Both the position numbers and the translations under genes were made by a program. Source: Bradyrhizobium sp. 132 (GTDB lineage: Bacteria > Pseudomonadota > Alphaproteobacteria > Rhizobiales > Xanthobacteraceae). Taken from it: a stretch of DNA of 64,000 nucleotides. The notes beneath the pieces were generated by a model that did no database searches, was not told the DNA's origin, and was given only the letters and a program-made list of their open reading frames with translations. The DNA is taken from the NCBI RefSeq assembly GCF_023074185.1, contig NZ_JADPKY010000159.1, positions 124,001 through 188,000 on the forward strand. The letters are read 5' to 3'. Below, one piece after another: positions 51,965 to 59,998 of the stretch (position 1 is its first letter; each line of letters starts with the position of its first letter).

Positions 51965-53047
51965 TCAGAAGAAGTTCGTGATCTTGGTGCGGATCGCATT
52001 CACCACCACCGACGAGGGCAAATAATCCTCCTCGAACTCGTAGCGCGCGGCCCAGGGCAGGCTGACCGCTAGCGTCACCGCCTCGACGATGTTCTCGGCC
52101 TCCATGCCTGAAACGATCGTAGCACCGCTTTCGAGCGTCTCCATGCGCTCCGTCGCCATGCGCAGGCTGACATTGGGCACCTTGTAAAACAGCCCCTCCT
52201 CGGCCGCAGTGCCGGAATCGGAGAGCACCACGTATGACTGCTTCAGCAACTGGTTGAAATCGTAGAAGCCGAGGGGCGCCATGATCCGGATGTTTGGCGG
52301 CACGTCGATGTTCTTCAGCTTGCTGGTCGTGCGCGGATGCATCGGGAAGATGATCTCGCGCTTGAGCCGCTGGTTGAGGACGCCGAGCGCCTTGAAGATA
52401 TTGGCGAGATTCCGTGGATCGTCAACGTTCTCGCTGCGGTGCGCGGTCACCAGGATGTAGCTCCTCGGCTCGAGGCCGAGGCGCTTGAGAATGTCGCTGT
52501 TCTCGATCTCCGGCATAAAGGCCCGCATCGCCTCGAACGTCGTATTGCCGGTCACGATGATCTTCGAGGGATGGATGCCCTCACGCAGCAGGTTCTCGCG
52601 ATGATAGTGGTTATAGGGCAGCAGGATATTGCTGATGTGGTCGATCAGAATGCGATTGCGCTGCTCGGGCATGCGGCGGTCCCACGCGCGCAGCCCGGCC
52701 TCCATGTGGAAGATCTTGATGCCGCGGTGCGACGCAGGCAGCACGCTCAGCCCGCTATAGGTGTCACCGAGGATCAGCAGGGCATCGGGCTTCACCTTCT
52801 CCATCAACGCGTCGGACTTCCTGATCACATCCGCGACTTCCGGGCCATACCCCGAGGTGTCGATGTCCAGCTCGTAGTCGGGCTTCCTGAGCTTGAGATC
52901 CTTGAAGAAGAATTCGCGCAGCTCAGGCGTGAAATTCTGGCCGGTATGGACCATCACATGATCGAAATTGTAGTCGTCGAGCTTCTTCAGGGTCGACCAC
53001 ATCTTGATCATTTCCGGCCGCGTACCGAAAATCGACATCACCTTCAT
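51965..53047 (-). CDS. UDP-HexNAc 2-epimerase, WbjD/FnlC/QnlC-like
   Basis: A 360-residue non-hydrolysing 2-epimerase of the WecB superfamily. VMSIFGTRPEMIKMWSTLKK at the N-terminus, VHTGQNFTPELREFFF, ILGDTYSGL, HMEAGLRAWDRRMPEQRNR with catalytic Asp/Glu, and LSDSGTAAEEG are visible. The FFFKDLKLRKPDYELD segment and the opening GTRPEMIKM rather than WecB's GTRPE-A/I-IK place it with WbjD/FnlC/CapG/QnlC, which invert C2 of UDP-L-hexosamines as the last step to UDP-L-FucNAc or UDP-L-QuiNAc. ATG at 53047 is chosen; upstream codons run into the methyltransferase gene. It follows that gene by 23 bases. Confidence 0.9.
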   Translation of the reverse strand: MKVMSIFGTRPEMIKMWSTLKKLDDYNFDHVMVHTGQNFTPELREFFFKDLKLRKPDYELDIDTSGYGPEVADVIRKSDALMEKVKPDALLILGDTYSGLSVLPASHRGIKIFHMEAGLRAWDRRMPEQRNRILIDHISNILLPYNHYHRENLLREGIHPSKIIVTGNTTFEAMRAFMPEIENSDILKRLGLEPRSYILVTAHRSENVDDPRNLANIFKALGVLNQRLKREIIFPMHPRTTSKLKNIDVPPNIRIMAPLGFYDFNQLLKQSYVVLSDSGTAAEEGLFYKVPNVSLRMATERMETLESGATIVSGMEAENIVEAVTLAVSLPWAARYEFEEDYLPSSVVVNAIRTKITNFF

Positions 53048-53070
53048 TTGCGTGTTCCGTATGGCTTTCG

Positions 53071-54363
53071 TTAAACCGGTGCTTGAGAGCGAGAACTTAG
53101 GTTGGACGGCGGAAAGATCGAGACCTTGGGCAGCGGCAGGATCATGCGGCCGCCCTTCTCCAGATAGGCAGCGTTTCTCTTCCTGATCTCGTCGAAGAAG
53201 CTCCAAGCGAAGACCAGGAGATAATCCGGCGGATTGTCACTGCCGAGAATTGTGCTCGGGTGAATTTGGAAGTGCGATCTCGGCGTGTAGAAGCCCGCCT
53301 TCGCCGGTGCATCGTCGATCATGTAGTCGAGATGATCGTGGCTGATGCCGCACCACTGGATCATGGTGTTGGCACGGCCTGACGCGCCGTAGCCGGCGAT
53401 GCGCGTGCCCTCGGCCCGCAGACGGTTCAACAGCCCGATCAGCTCATCGCGATGGGTGGCGACGGCCGCGGAAAACGCCCGGAAGGTCTCGAAGCGATCG
53501 AACCCGCGCGCACGCTCCTCCGCCTCGAGCGCCTTGACCGAGGGCGAAACGGCCGCGCTGTGCTTACTGCCATTCTTGCAGGTGTAGAAGCGGATCGAGC
53601 CGGCGTGGATCGGGACCGGCTTGATGTCGAATACCATCATATCGTAGCGGGCGAGATGGTTCATCACCGATAGCAGCGAGTAGTAATAGAGGTGCTCGTG
53701 ATACACCATGTCGTATTGCAGCTCGTCGATCACCTTGCCGAGATAGTGCACCTCGAAGGCGAACACGCCGTCAGGACCGAGCGCCGCAGCAACCGCGCGC
53801 GTCGTGCCCTGGATATCGGGAATATGCGCATAGACGTTGTTGGCCATGATCAGGTCGACACCACCGTGCTCAGCAACGAGGCTACGCGCCACGCTTTCGG
53901 TGAAGTAATCGTTTACCACCTTGATCCGCGGGTCGTTGATGGTTGCGACCACGTTGGAAGCCGGATCGACGCCGATCACGGTGCGAATGCCCCGGTCCGC
54001 GAGCGGGCGCAGCAGCACGCCGTCATTGCAGCCGAATTCGAGAACCGTCGCCTTGGCCGGATCGAGAAAGCGCCTGGTGACCTCGCCGGCATAGTCGCGG
54101 AAATGATCGCGCAGGGTGCCGATCGACGACGAGAAATAGAAATAGTCCTTGAACATCACTTCGGCCGGCACCTTGTCGGTCACCTGCACGGCGTAGCAGT
54201 CCTTGCAGAAGTGCAGGCGCATGGGAAAGGTGGGTTCAGTCGCGAACTGCTCAGGCTTGAGGAAGCCGCCCGCGAGGCCGACCCTGCCGAAATCCATCAC
54301 CAGTCCGAGCCGCCGGCTGTCGCAAAACGCGCAGCACGGCTGGGCGGAATCACCCGGTTCCAT
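53071..54363 (-). CDS. Sugar C-methyltransferase (NovU/TylC3/TcaB9-like)
   Basis: A 430-residue three-part enzyme. The N-terminal zinc-binding domain has CCAFCDSRRLG and LHFCKDCYAVQV. The central class I SAM domain has VLEFGCNDGVLLRPL (near residue 115), and YHEHLYYYSLL with the Tyr-His-Glu-His group found in sugar C-3 methyltransferases. The C-terminal Methyltransf_14 domain ends IAGYGASGRANTMIQ and YLLVFAWSFFDEI. Such enzymes methylate C3 (or C5) of nucleotide-linked 4-keto-6-deoxy sugars. It lies between the dehydratase and the 2-epimerase of the L-hexosamine pathway. The ATG at 54363 with AGGGGAC upstream is preferred over GTG at 54408. Confidence 0.87.
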   Translation of the reverse strand: MEPGDSAQPCCAFCDSRRLGLVMDFGRVGLAGGFLKPEQFATEPTFPMRLHFCKDCYAVQVTDKVPAEVMFKDYFYFSSSIGTLRDHFRDYAGEVTRRFLDPAKATVLEFGCNDGVLLRPLADRGIRTVIGVDPASNVVATINDPRIKVVNDYFTESVARSLVAEHGGVDLIMANNVYAHIPDIQGTTRAVAAALGPDGVFAFEVHYLGKVIDELQYDMVYHEHLYYYSLLSVMNHLARYDMMVFDIKPVPIHAGSIRFYTCKNGSKHSAAVSPSVKALEAEERARGFDRFETFRAFSAAVATHRDELIGLLNRLRAEGTRIAGYGASGRANTMIQWCGISHDHLDYMIDDAPAKAGFYTPRSHFQIHPSTILGSDNPPDYLLVFAWSFFDEIRKRNAAYLEKGGRMILPLPKVSIFPPSNLSSRSQAPV

Positions 54364-54471
54364 CGCGTATAGTCCCCTGTTCCCTGCCTTCGGCAGTGAC
54401 CCTGGCACAACCGTCGGTAACGGAGGTGCGAGGTAGCATAGTCATTTCGTTAGGTCGATAACCGTGAAAAA

Positions 54472-55506
54472 CTAGATCTCTGCAATTTCGCCGTCCGTGC
54501 CCCGGAGATGCCGCTGGATGAAATCCAGCTTGAGGAGCAGCGCCTTGACGCCAGGAACGGTCAAACGTTCGGTATTATGTGACGTATAATCGTCGAGTGT
54601 CGAAATCTCCCGCTGGCCGTCGGTGAAATACATCGCGTAGTTGAGGTCGCGATTGTCGGCCGGGATCCGGTAGTAGCGGTCCATGTCCTGGACGCGGGCC
54701 ATTTCCTCGCGTGAAACGAGTGATTCGTACAGTTTTTCGCCGTGACGCGTGCCGACGATCTGGACCGGATTGTCCGCGTTGAAGAGCTCCTTGAGCGCCT
54801 GAACAAGGTGGGCGATCGTGGCTGCCGGCGCCTTCTGCACGAAGATGTCGCCCTGCTGGCCGTGCTCATAGGCGTGCAGCACCAGCTCGACGGAATCGTC
54901 GAGCGACATTAGGAAGCGCGTCATGTTCGGATCAGTCACGGTCAGCGGCTTGCCGGCCTTGATCTGCTGGACGAACAGCGGGATCACCGAACCGCGCGAC
55001 ACCATGACGTTGCCGTAGCGCGTCGCACACAACAGGGTCTCCGACGGCGACTGCTGGCGTGCCTTCGCCACCATCACTTTCTCCATAAGCGCCTTGGTCT
55101 GCCCCATAGCGTTGATCGGATAGACCGCCTTGTCGGTCGAGAGCACGACGACCTTCTCGACCTTGTTGGCGATCGCCGCGCTCATGACATTTTCGGTGCC
55201 GAGAACGTTGGTGCGAACCGCCTCCAGCGGATAGAATTCGCAAGACGGCACCTGCTTCAGCGCGGCGGCGTGAAACACGTAGTGCGCGCCCTTAAGGGCT
55301 TGATGGATGGAGTCATAGGCGCGCACGTCGCCGATGTAGAACTTCAGGCGGCCGTTGTTGAACAGCGTGCGCATCTCCTCCTGCTTCTTCTCGTCACGGC
55401 TGAAGATGCGGATCTCGGCAACCTCCGTCGACAGGAAGCCCCTGAGGATGTGCTGCCCGAACGACCCGGTTCCGCCTGTGATGACTACAACCTTATCCTT
55501 GAACAT
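54472..55506 (-). CDS. UDP-GlcNAc 4,6-dehydratase/5-epimerase, CapE/WbjB/QnlA-like
   Basis: A 344-residue soluble SDR of the short CapD type. VVVITGGTGSFGQHILRGFL binds NAD, AAALKQVPSCEFYPLEAVRTN and STDKAVYPINAMGQTKALMEK (Met-Lys variant of the Tyr-Lys pair) form the active site, and RYGNVMVSRGSVIPLFVQQI follows. The CapE/WbjB/FnlA subgroup removes water and inverts C5 of UDP-GlcNAc to give a UDP-4-keto-L-hexosamine. It overlaps the reductase gene upstream by 14 bases. The 108-base gap before the C-methyltransferase has no gene. The LPS-linked dehydratase at 15017 is the other, membrane-bound, non-inverting type. Confidence 0.91.
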   Translation of the reverse strand: MFKDKVVVITGGTGSFGQHILRGFLSTEVAEIRIFSRDEKKQEEMRTLFNNGRLKFYIGDVRAYDSIHQALKGAHYVFHAAALKQVPSCEFYPLEAVRTNVLGTENVMSAAIANKVEKVVVLSTDKAVYPINAMGQTKALMEKVMVAKARQQSPSETLLCATRYGNVMVSRGSVIPLFVQQIKAGKPLTVTDPNMTRFLMSLDDSVELVLHAYEHGQQGDIFVQKAPAATIAHLVQALKELFNADNPVQIVGTRHGEKLYESLVSREEMARVQDMDRYYRIPADNRDLNYAMYFTDGQREISTLDDYTSHNTERLTVPGVKALLLKLDFIQRHLRGTDGEIAEI

Positions 55507-56383
55507 CGCGTCCTACCGAACTGAATTTGTCGCGGTACATTGCATCAACCAGCGCCGGCCAGTCCGGCGGCTTGTACCCGGTCGCCCGTTCGAAACAATC
55601 CGCAACCAGCGAGCGATCCGGCGCCGGCCGATCGTCCGCAACCAATTTGATCCTTTTGCCGTAACGCTCGGCAACCATCAATAGCAGATCGAACTTCGAA
55701 ATCGGCCGGGTCGCAACGTGATAAATGCCGCAGAGCTTCGGTCGCGGGATTACGACATCCCGGATCATATCGGCCAGCACGATGGTCGGGAAGCCGGAGA
55801 AGATCGCCCGCGTGAAGGCGCGGCATTCGTCCTGCTGCGACAGGAACCATTCCAGCAATCCTCTTCCGGGCTGCAATTCGTGGCCGATGATCGACGTCCG
55901 CAGGGTGACGGCGTGCGGGGCATCGACTTCGCCGAGGAACTTCGATGTCCCGTAGACGTCATCGGCATCCGGCACGTCGGCCTCGGTATAGGCGCCGCGG
56001 TGGCCTGCGAACACACCATCCGAGCTGATCTGGACGAGACGGGCCTCGGCCCGCCTGCACAGATACGACAGCCGTTGCGGCAGCACCGCGTAGACCGCAA
56101 CCGACCGCATGGGGTCGGCGGGTGCAGGCCGGCCAACCGCGATGCAATTGACGACGAAATCGGGACGAACCGCCTCGAAAAGCTCCGCTTGCTGCGCAGG
56201 ATCCTCAATGTCGCTGACCGCAACGAGGCGCCCGGCGTCTGCGGGATCGAACAGCTTGCGGGCCGTCTCCTGCCGAACCGTCCCTGTCACCTCCGCACCA
56301 GGCATCCGCGACAGGCTGCGAAACACCGCATTGCCGAGCAGACCGGTGGCTCCGAGCACGAGCACCTTCAAGGCATACTCCAT
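55493..56383 (-). CDS. RmlD-like 4-keto-sugar reductase, QnlB/WbvR-like
   Basis: A 296-residue SDR of the RmlD family. LKVLVLGATGLLGNAVFRSL binds NAD(P), LVQISSDGVFAGHRGAYTEAD is the RmlD core, and DVYGTSKFLGEVDAPHA holds the Tyr-Lys pair. FnlB/CapF proteins of the L-FucNAc pathway are about 370 residues and carry an extra C-terminal cupin domain that inverts C3; this protein stops at the SDR domain. That matches WbvR/QnlB, the reductase of the UDP-L-RhaNAc/UDP-L-QuiNAc route. The ATG at 56383 is preferred over a TTG one codon earlier. It begins ten bases after the HisF-like gene. Confidence 0.85.
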   Translation of the reverse strand: MEYALKVLVLGATGLLGNAVFRSLSRMPGAEVTGTVRQETARKLFDPADAGRLVAVSDIEDPAQQAELFEAVRPDFVVNCIAVGRPAPADPMRSVAVYAVLPQRLSYLCRRAEARLVQISSDGVFAGHRGAYTEADVPDADDVYGTSKFLGEVDAPHAVTLRTSIIGHELQPGRGLLEWFLSQQDECRAFTRAIFSGFPTIVLADMIRDVVIPRPKLCGIYHVATRPISKFDLLLMVAERYGKRIKLVADDRPAPDRSLVADCFERATGYKPPDWPALVDAMYRDKFSSVGRDVQG

Positions 56384-56396
56384 CAAGGCCCGGACA

Positions 56397-57179
56397 TCAT
56401 GCGGGCTGGACCAGGCTCTGGAGCAGCCGGTCGCGGTCCTCGATGGTCGGGTAATTCACCAGCACTGCGCGGTAGATGCCCTTGAAGACAAAGAGGCTGC
56501 CGGCCGCGATGCCGATGACGCCGAAATTGCGGATCAACTCCTCAATATGGGCGAGCGAGCCGGCACCGCCCAGGATGGTGACGGGCACCGTCGAGGCCGC
56601 ATCGATCTGCCGCGCCAGCTCGAGATCGTAGCCCTTCATCTGGCCGTCCCGCTCGATCGCGTTGACCACGATCTCTCCGGCCCCGAATTTCTCGGCTACG
56701 GCGGCGACTTCGAGCATGGTCCGCCCGGTGTTGACCTTGGCGTTGTGCGTCCAGACCTCGTAAACGTTGCTGCGCGGACGCGGCTTGACGTCGAGCACGA
56801 CGACGACGCTCTGGCTGCCGACCGCTTCAGCGGCGGCGGCGATCAGGTTCGGATTGGCGACCGCAGCCGAGCTGATCGCCACTTTCTCGATGCCGAGACC
56901 GATGATAGTCTTGACTTGGTCCACCGTCTTCACGCCACCGCCGTAGCACAGCGGCATTCGGGACTCGACGGCGAGATTCTCCAGCATGAGATAGTCGGGC
57001 TCATGGCCGCGCACGGTTGCATCGATGTCGTAGATCGCAAGCTCGTCGACCAGTTTCTCGTTGAAGATGCGGACGACGTTGATGGGATCGCCGACATATT
57101 TCGGATTGGAGAACCCAACCGTCTTGACGAGGCCCTTGTCCTGGACGAGCAGCGAGGGGATGATGCGGGGGCGCAGCAC
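56397..57179 (-). CDS. hisF2: HisF2/AglZ-family acetamidino modification protein
   Basis: A 260-residue TIM-barrel HisF homologue. RIIPSLLVQDKGLVKTVGF replaces the canonical RIIPCLDVKDGRVVKG, so the first catalytic aspartate (Asp11 of HisF) is Leu here. The second, in VVVVLDVKPRP, remains. YGGGVKTVDQVKTII and ILGGAGSLAHIEELI keep the phosphate loops. The loss fits the HisF2/WbuZ group, which work with HisH2 and a sugar amidotransferase to deliver ammonia for an acetamidino group rather than to make histidine. The start is GTG at 57179, four bases after the hisH stop. Confidence 0.9.
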   Translation of the reverse strand: MLRPRIIPSLLVQDKGLVKTVGFSNPKYVGDPINVVRIFNEKLVDELAIYDIDATVRGHEPDYLMLENLAVESRMPLCYGGGVKTVDQVKTIIGLGIEKVAISSAAVANPNLIAAAAEAVGSQSVVVVLDVKPRPRSNVYEVWTHNAKVNTGRTMLEVAAVAEKFGAGEIVVNAIERDGQMKGYDLELARQIDAASTVPVTILGGAGSLAHIEELIRNFGVIGIAAGSLFVFKGIYRAVLVNYPTIEDRDRLLQSLVQPA

Positions 57180-57182
57180 GGG

Positions 57183-57797
57183 TCAAAGCTCGGCGAAGTT
57201 CTTGAGGAGTCGCATGCCGTAATTGTGGCTCTTCTCGGGGTGGAACTGGACGCCGTAAATGTTGTTCGAGCCCACGGCACAACTGAAGGCCATGCCGTAT
57301 TCGGACGTGGCTAGGACATTGTCATTGGAGGTGCAGTCGAAATAGTAGGAATGCAGGAAATAGAAGCGGGAGTCCTGCTCGAGGCCGTCGAACAACTGGA
57401 CGCCTTTCTTCGGCACCACGTCATTCCAGCCCATGTGCGGCAGGCGCGCCGGGCGCGGCAGTCGGCTTTCGTCGAAACGTCGCACCCGTCCCTCGATCCA
57501 GCCGAGGCCGGCGAGCTTGCCTTCGTCGCTTGAGCCGGCGAGAATCTGCATGCCGACGCAGACGCCGAGCACAGAGACCTTCCGGTTCATAACGAGATCG
57601 TCGACCTTGTCACGCATGCCTGAGGCGTCGAGTAGCTCCATGGCATGGTCGAAGGCGCCGACCCCCGGCAAAATCAGCTTCGTCGCACCTTCGAGATCGG
57701 TGGCGCCGCTCGCGATCTTCGCCGGGACGTTCATCCGCTTGTAGAGGTTGGCGAAGGCCTGAATGTTGCCGAGCCCGTAATTGATGATGGTGATCAT
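57183..57797 (-). CDS. hisH: HisH-like glutamine amidotransferase (acetamidino-sugar pathway)
   Basis: A 204-residue class I glutaminase. The catalytic cysteine lies in VLGVCVGMQILAGSSDEG and the His-Glu pair in YGVQFHPEKSHNYG. IINYGLGNIQAFANLYKRM and VGAFDHAMELLDAS are HisH-like. It hydrolyses glutamine and channels ammonia to its partners. The gene context, between the sugar amidotransferase (four-base overlap) and hisF2, identifies it as the WbuY/HisH2 copy rather than the histidine-pathway enzyme; no other his gene is near. Confidence 0.92.
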   Translation of the reverse strand: MITIINYGLGNIQAFANLYKRMNVPAKIASGATDLEGATKLILPGVGAFDHAMELLDASGMRDKVDDLVMNRKVSVLGVCVGMQILAGSSDEGKLAGLGWIEGRVRRFDESRLPRPARLPHMGWNDVVPKKGVQLFDGLEQDSRFYFLHSYYFDCTSNDNVLATSEYGMAFSCAVGSNNIYGVQFHPEKSHNYGMRLLKNFAEL

Positions 57798-58933
57798 CGG
57801 AAGATCCGGTTGTCCAATCCGAGGGCGTTCGAGATCCTGGCGCCGAGCGTGATCATGAACAAGTTGTTCTTATAGTCGCGGAACGACCTGTTCTTGCCGT
57901 GGAAGATCTCCTCGAACTCGGCGACCGTCCAGCCGAGCTTCGTCGCCACATATTCGAACTCGTGGCGCAGCGTCTCCTCGTCGAGATCGGGCTTTTCGAG
58001 GCGCTTGAGCGCCTCGTCGCGGCTCATCTGACCGGTGAGGATCTCGCTCGAGAAATAGGCGCGGCGCTTGTCATAGCCGAATTTGCGCGGCGTCCAATAG
58101 GCCTCATAGAAGCGGGTGAAGCGAGACTCGTAGTGCTTCTGCGGATAAGGCTGCCAGCCGAACTTTTCGGTCAGCTCCCGGATCGCGTCCTTCTTGATGA
58201 AGGGGACGCTGTCCAGCAGCTTGATGACTCGCATGCCCTTCACCAGGCGGTAGTACAGTCGGTATTTCAGGATGTCGCAAGCCGGGAATGTCTTCAGCTC
58301 GCGCGCGCCAAATTTCTTGTGGATGTCGTGCACGTGGACCATGTCGGTGGAGAAGTAGGTCCATTCGATCGATTCGCGCACGCATTCCGTCGAATTGTTG
58401 CCGCCGGTGATGACGTATTTGAAGCCGTTCTTGGCTGCGAAATTGTACATCGCGGAGAACAGCGCAAGATCCTGCGGCTGGTCCTGGAACGCAACCTGCG
58501 ACAGGAAGAAGGCGCGCTGCAGATCCTTCATCTCCTCCCAGTTCACGACCTCGGTGACAAGATCGAGATGCATGCCCTCGATGACCTTCTGGATGTTGCT
58601 GACACCAAGATCGGAATTCCAGCCGGTGTCGCAGTGAAACATCAGAGGCCGGAGGCCAAACTTTTCCTTGGCGATGTAGGTGACGTAGGAACTGTCCAGC
58701 CCGCCGCTGATCCCAATGATGCAGTCGTGATCTCGGTCCTTGCCCTCTTCCTTGATCTTCTCGATTACGGGCATGATTTCCTGGACGCCCCGTTCATCGG
58801 GGTGCCAGTTCGGCTTGATGTTCGCATGGAAGTTGCAGCAGTACTGACACCAGCCGCGCCCATCGAACTGGAGCGTCGAATCGCTGGTGTCCATGACGCA
58901 GTTGGTGCAGATCTGGTATGGTCTGACAGTCAT
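57794..58933 (-). CDS. N-acetyl sugar amidotransferase (WbpG/WbuX/LfnA family)
   Basis: A 379-residue PP-loop ATPase-fold enzyme. The N-terminal cysteine cluster CTNCVMDTSDSTLQFDGRGW then CQYCCNF is the family hallmark. The ATP loop IIGISGGLDSSY lies near residue 78, and ITGGNNSTECVRES follows. WbpG, PseA and LfnA/WbuX adenylate an acetamido group on a sugar and replace it with an acetamidino group, using ammonia from HisH. LfnA and WbuX do this on L-FucNAc of O-antigens. It is the first gene of the tightly packed operon. A GTG two codons upstream (58939) is an alternative start. Confidence 0.92.
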   Translation of the reverse strand: MTVRPYQICTNCVMDTSDSTLQFDGRGWCQYCCNFHANIKPNWHPDERGVQEIMPVIEKIKEEGKDRDHDCIIGISGGLDSSYVTYIAKEKFGLRPLMFHCDTGWNSDLGVSNIQKVIEGMHLDLVTEVVNWEEMKDLQRAFFLSQVAFQDQPQDLALFSAMYNFAAKNGFKYVITGGNNSTECVRESIEWTYFSTDMVHVHDIHKKFGARELKTFPACDILKYRLYYRLVKGMRVIKLLDSVPFIKKDAIRELTEKFGWQPYPQKHYESRFTRFYEAYWTPRKFGYDKRRAYFSSEILTGQMSRDEALKRLEKPDLDEETLRHEFEYVATKLGWTVAEFEEIFHGKNRSFRDYKNNLFMITLGARISNALGLDNRIFR

Positions 58934-59115
58934 CTTCACGAAAATCGCTCTTGAACCTATGCCCCGGACCTACAATGCAATTTTTGTCCGGTACGGGTGT
59001 GCTGGACACCCTTTAATCGGTCTGGCGTATCAGATAAACACCTATTGACGGTCAGAATGCCGATTTTCGCGCCTAGGCAACCTTTTGGCCTTCAGCCCGC
59101 CAGAAGGCCCGCCGG

Positions 59116-59856
59116 TCAGGAAGACAATCTGCGCCGCCGCGCGGCAAGTTCCTGCATGCTCCTCAGGAAGACCCAGCGGGACCAGAGCTTTTGAAACAGC
59201 GGGCGTTTCGACTTCGTGCTCGTCGTATTGCTGCCGTGGCGGCGCTTCAGCAGAGTCCTGTCGTCGAGATGGAGGTTGGAACCGATCTGATTGGCCGCCA
59301 GCGCGATCCAGAGATCATGAGACTCAACGTAGGCGGGAATCGGGGTAATTAGCGGCACCAGGCTGCGCTGGAATGCCATCGCACAGCCGAAATAGTTGGT
59401 TTTGCCGACGAAGATATCGAGGATATTGCCGAGATGCAGGTTTGAGGCCTGCGCGGACACGCCATCGAAAGCGACATCGATCGGGCGCTCGTCGGCGTCC
59501 GTCCATTCGAAATTGGTAGAGACCAGCGCCGCCCCTGACGCCAGCAGCCTCCCCGACATCAACTCGGCCCGGCCGGGCACCCAGACGTCGTCCTGATCCG
59601 CCATGAAGATGATATCGCCCTTCGCCAGCTCGATGGCGCGTCCAAACGAATAGACCTCGCGTCGGTTGACGGGATTGCGGTGAACGGCAATGCGCGCATC
59701 CCCGATGGCTTCAATGACTTCGACGGTCCGGTCGCGCGAGCAATCGTCGACGACGATGACCTCGTCGTCCGGGCCAAGTTGCTCCAAGATCGACCGAAGC
59801 TGTCGCTCGACATAGTCCGCGCCCTGATAGGTCGCCATGCAGACGCTGATTTTCAT
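59116..59856 (-). CDS. Family 2 glycosyltransferase
   Basis: A 246-residue GT-A enzyme. MKISVCMATYQGADYVERQL at the N-terminus, IVVDDCSRDRTVEV as the nucleotide-binding segment, and MADQDDVW with the metal-binding acidic group near residue 88. FGCAMAFQRSLVPLI follows. It is probably one of the O-unit glycosyltransferases. ATG at 59856, with AGGTGG nine bases upstream, is used; the frame stays open for 91 codons earlier without similarity to a family. It is 182 bases upstream of the amidotransferase gene and divergent from the flippase gene. Confidence 0.87.
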   Translation of the reverse strand: MKISVCMATYQGADYVERQLRSILEQLGPDDEVIVVDDCSRDRTVEVIEAIGDARIAVHRNPVNRREVYSFGRAIELAKGDIIFMADQDDVWVPGRAELMSGRLLASGAALVSTNFEWTDADERPIDVAFDGVSAQASNLHLGNILDIFVGKTNYFGCAMAFQRSLVPLITPIPAYVESHDLWIALAANQIGSNLHLDDRTLLKRRHGSNTTSTKSKRPLFQKLWSRWVFLRSMQELAARRRRLSS

Positions 59857-59998
59857 GGGCAAAAACCACCTGGAAACACCGAGCACGTCCTCTCCATCAG
59901 AATGCCCTAGCAGCTTTGGACACCAAGCCAAATACTGATTGTTGTGGGCCAACGGTTCCGATATGCCCCGATGACGTGTTGCGATTGAAGCAGAGCTG

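Noticed and set aside
56397..57797. hisH and hisF as part of histidine biosynthesis
   Set aside because: No other his genes are adjacent, HisF lacks its first catalytic Asp, and both genes are tightly coupled to a sugar amidotransferase.
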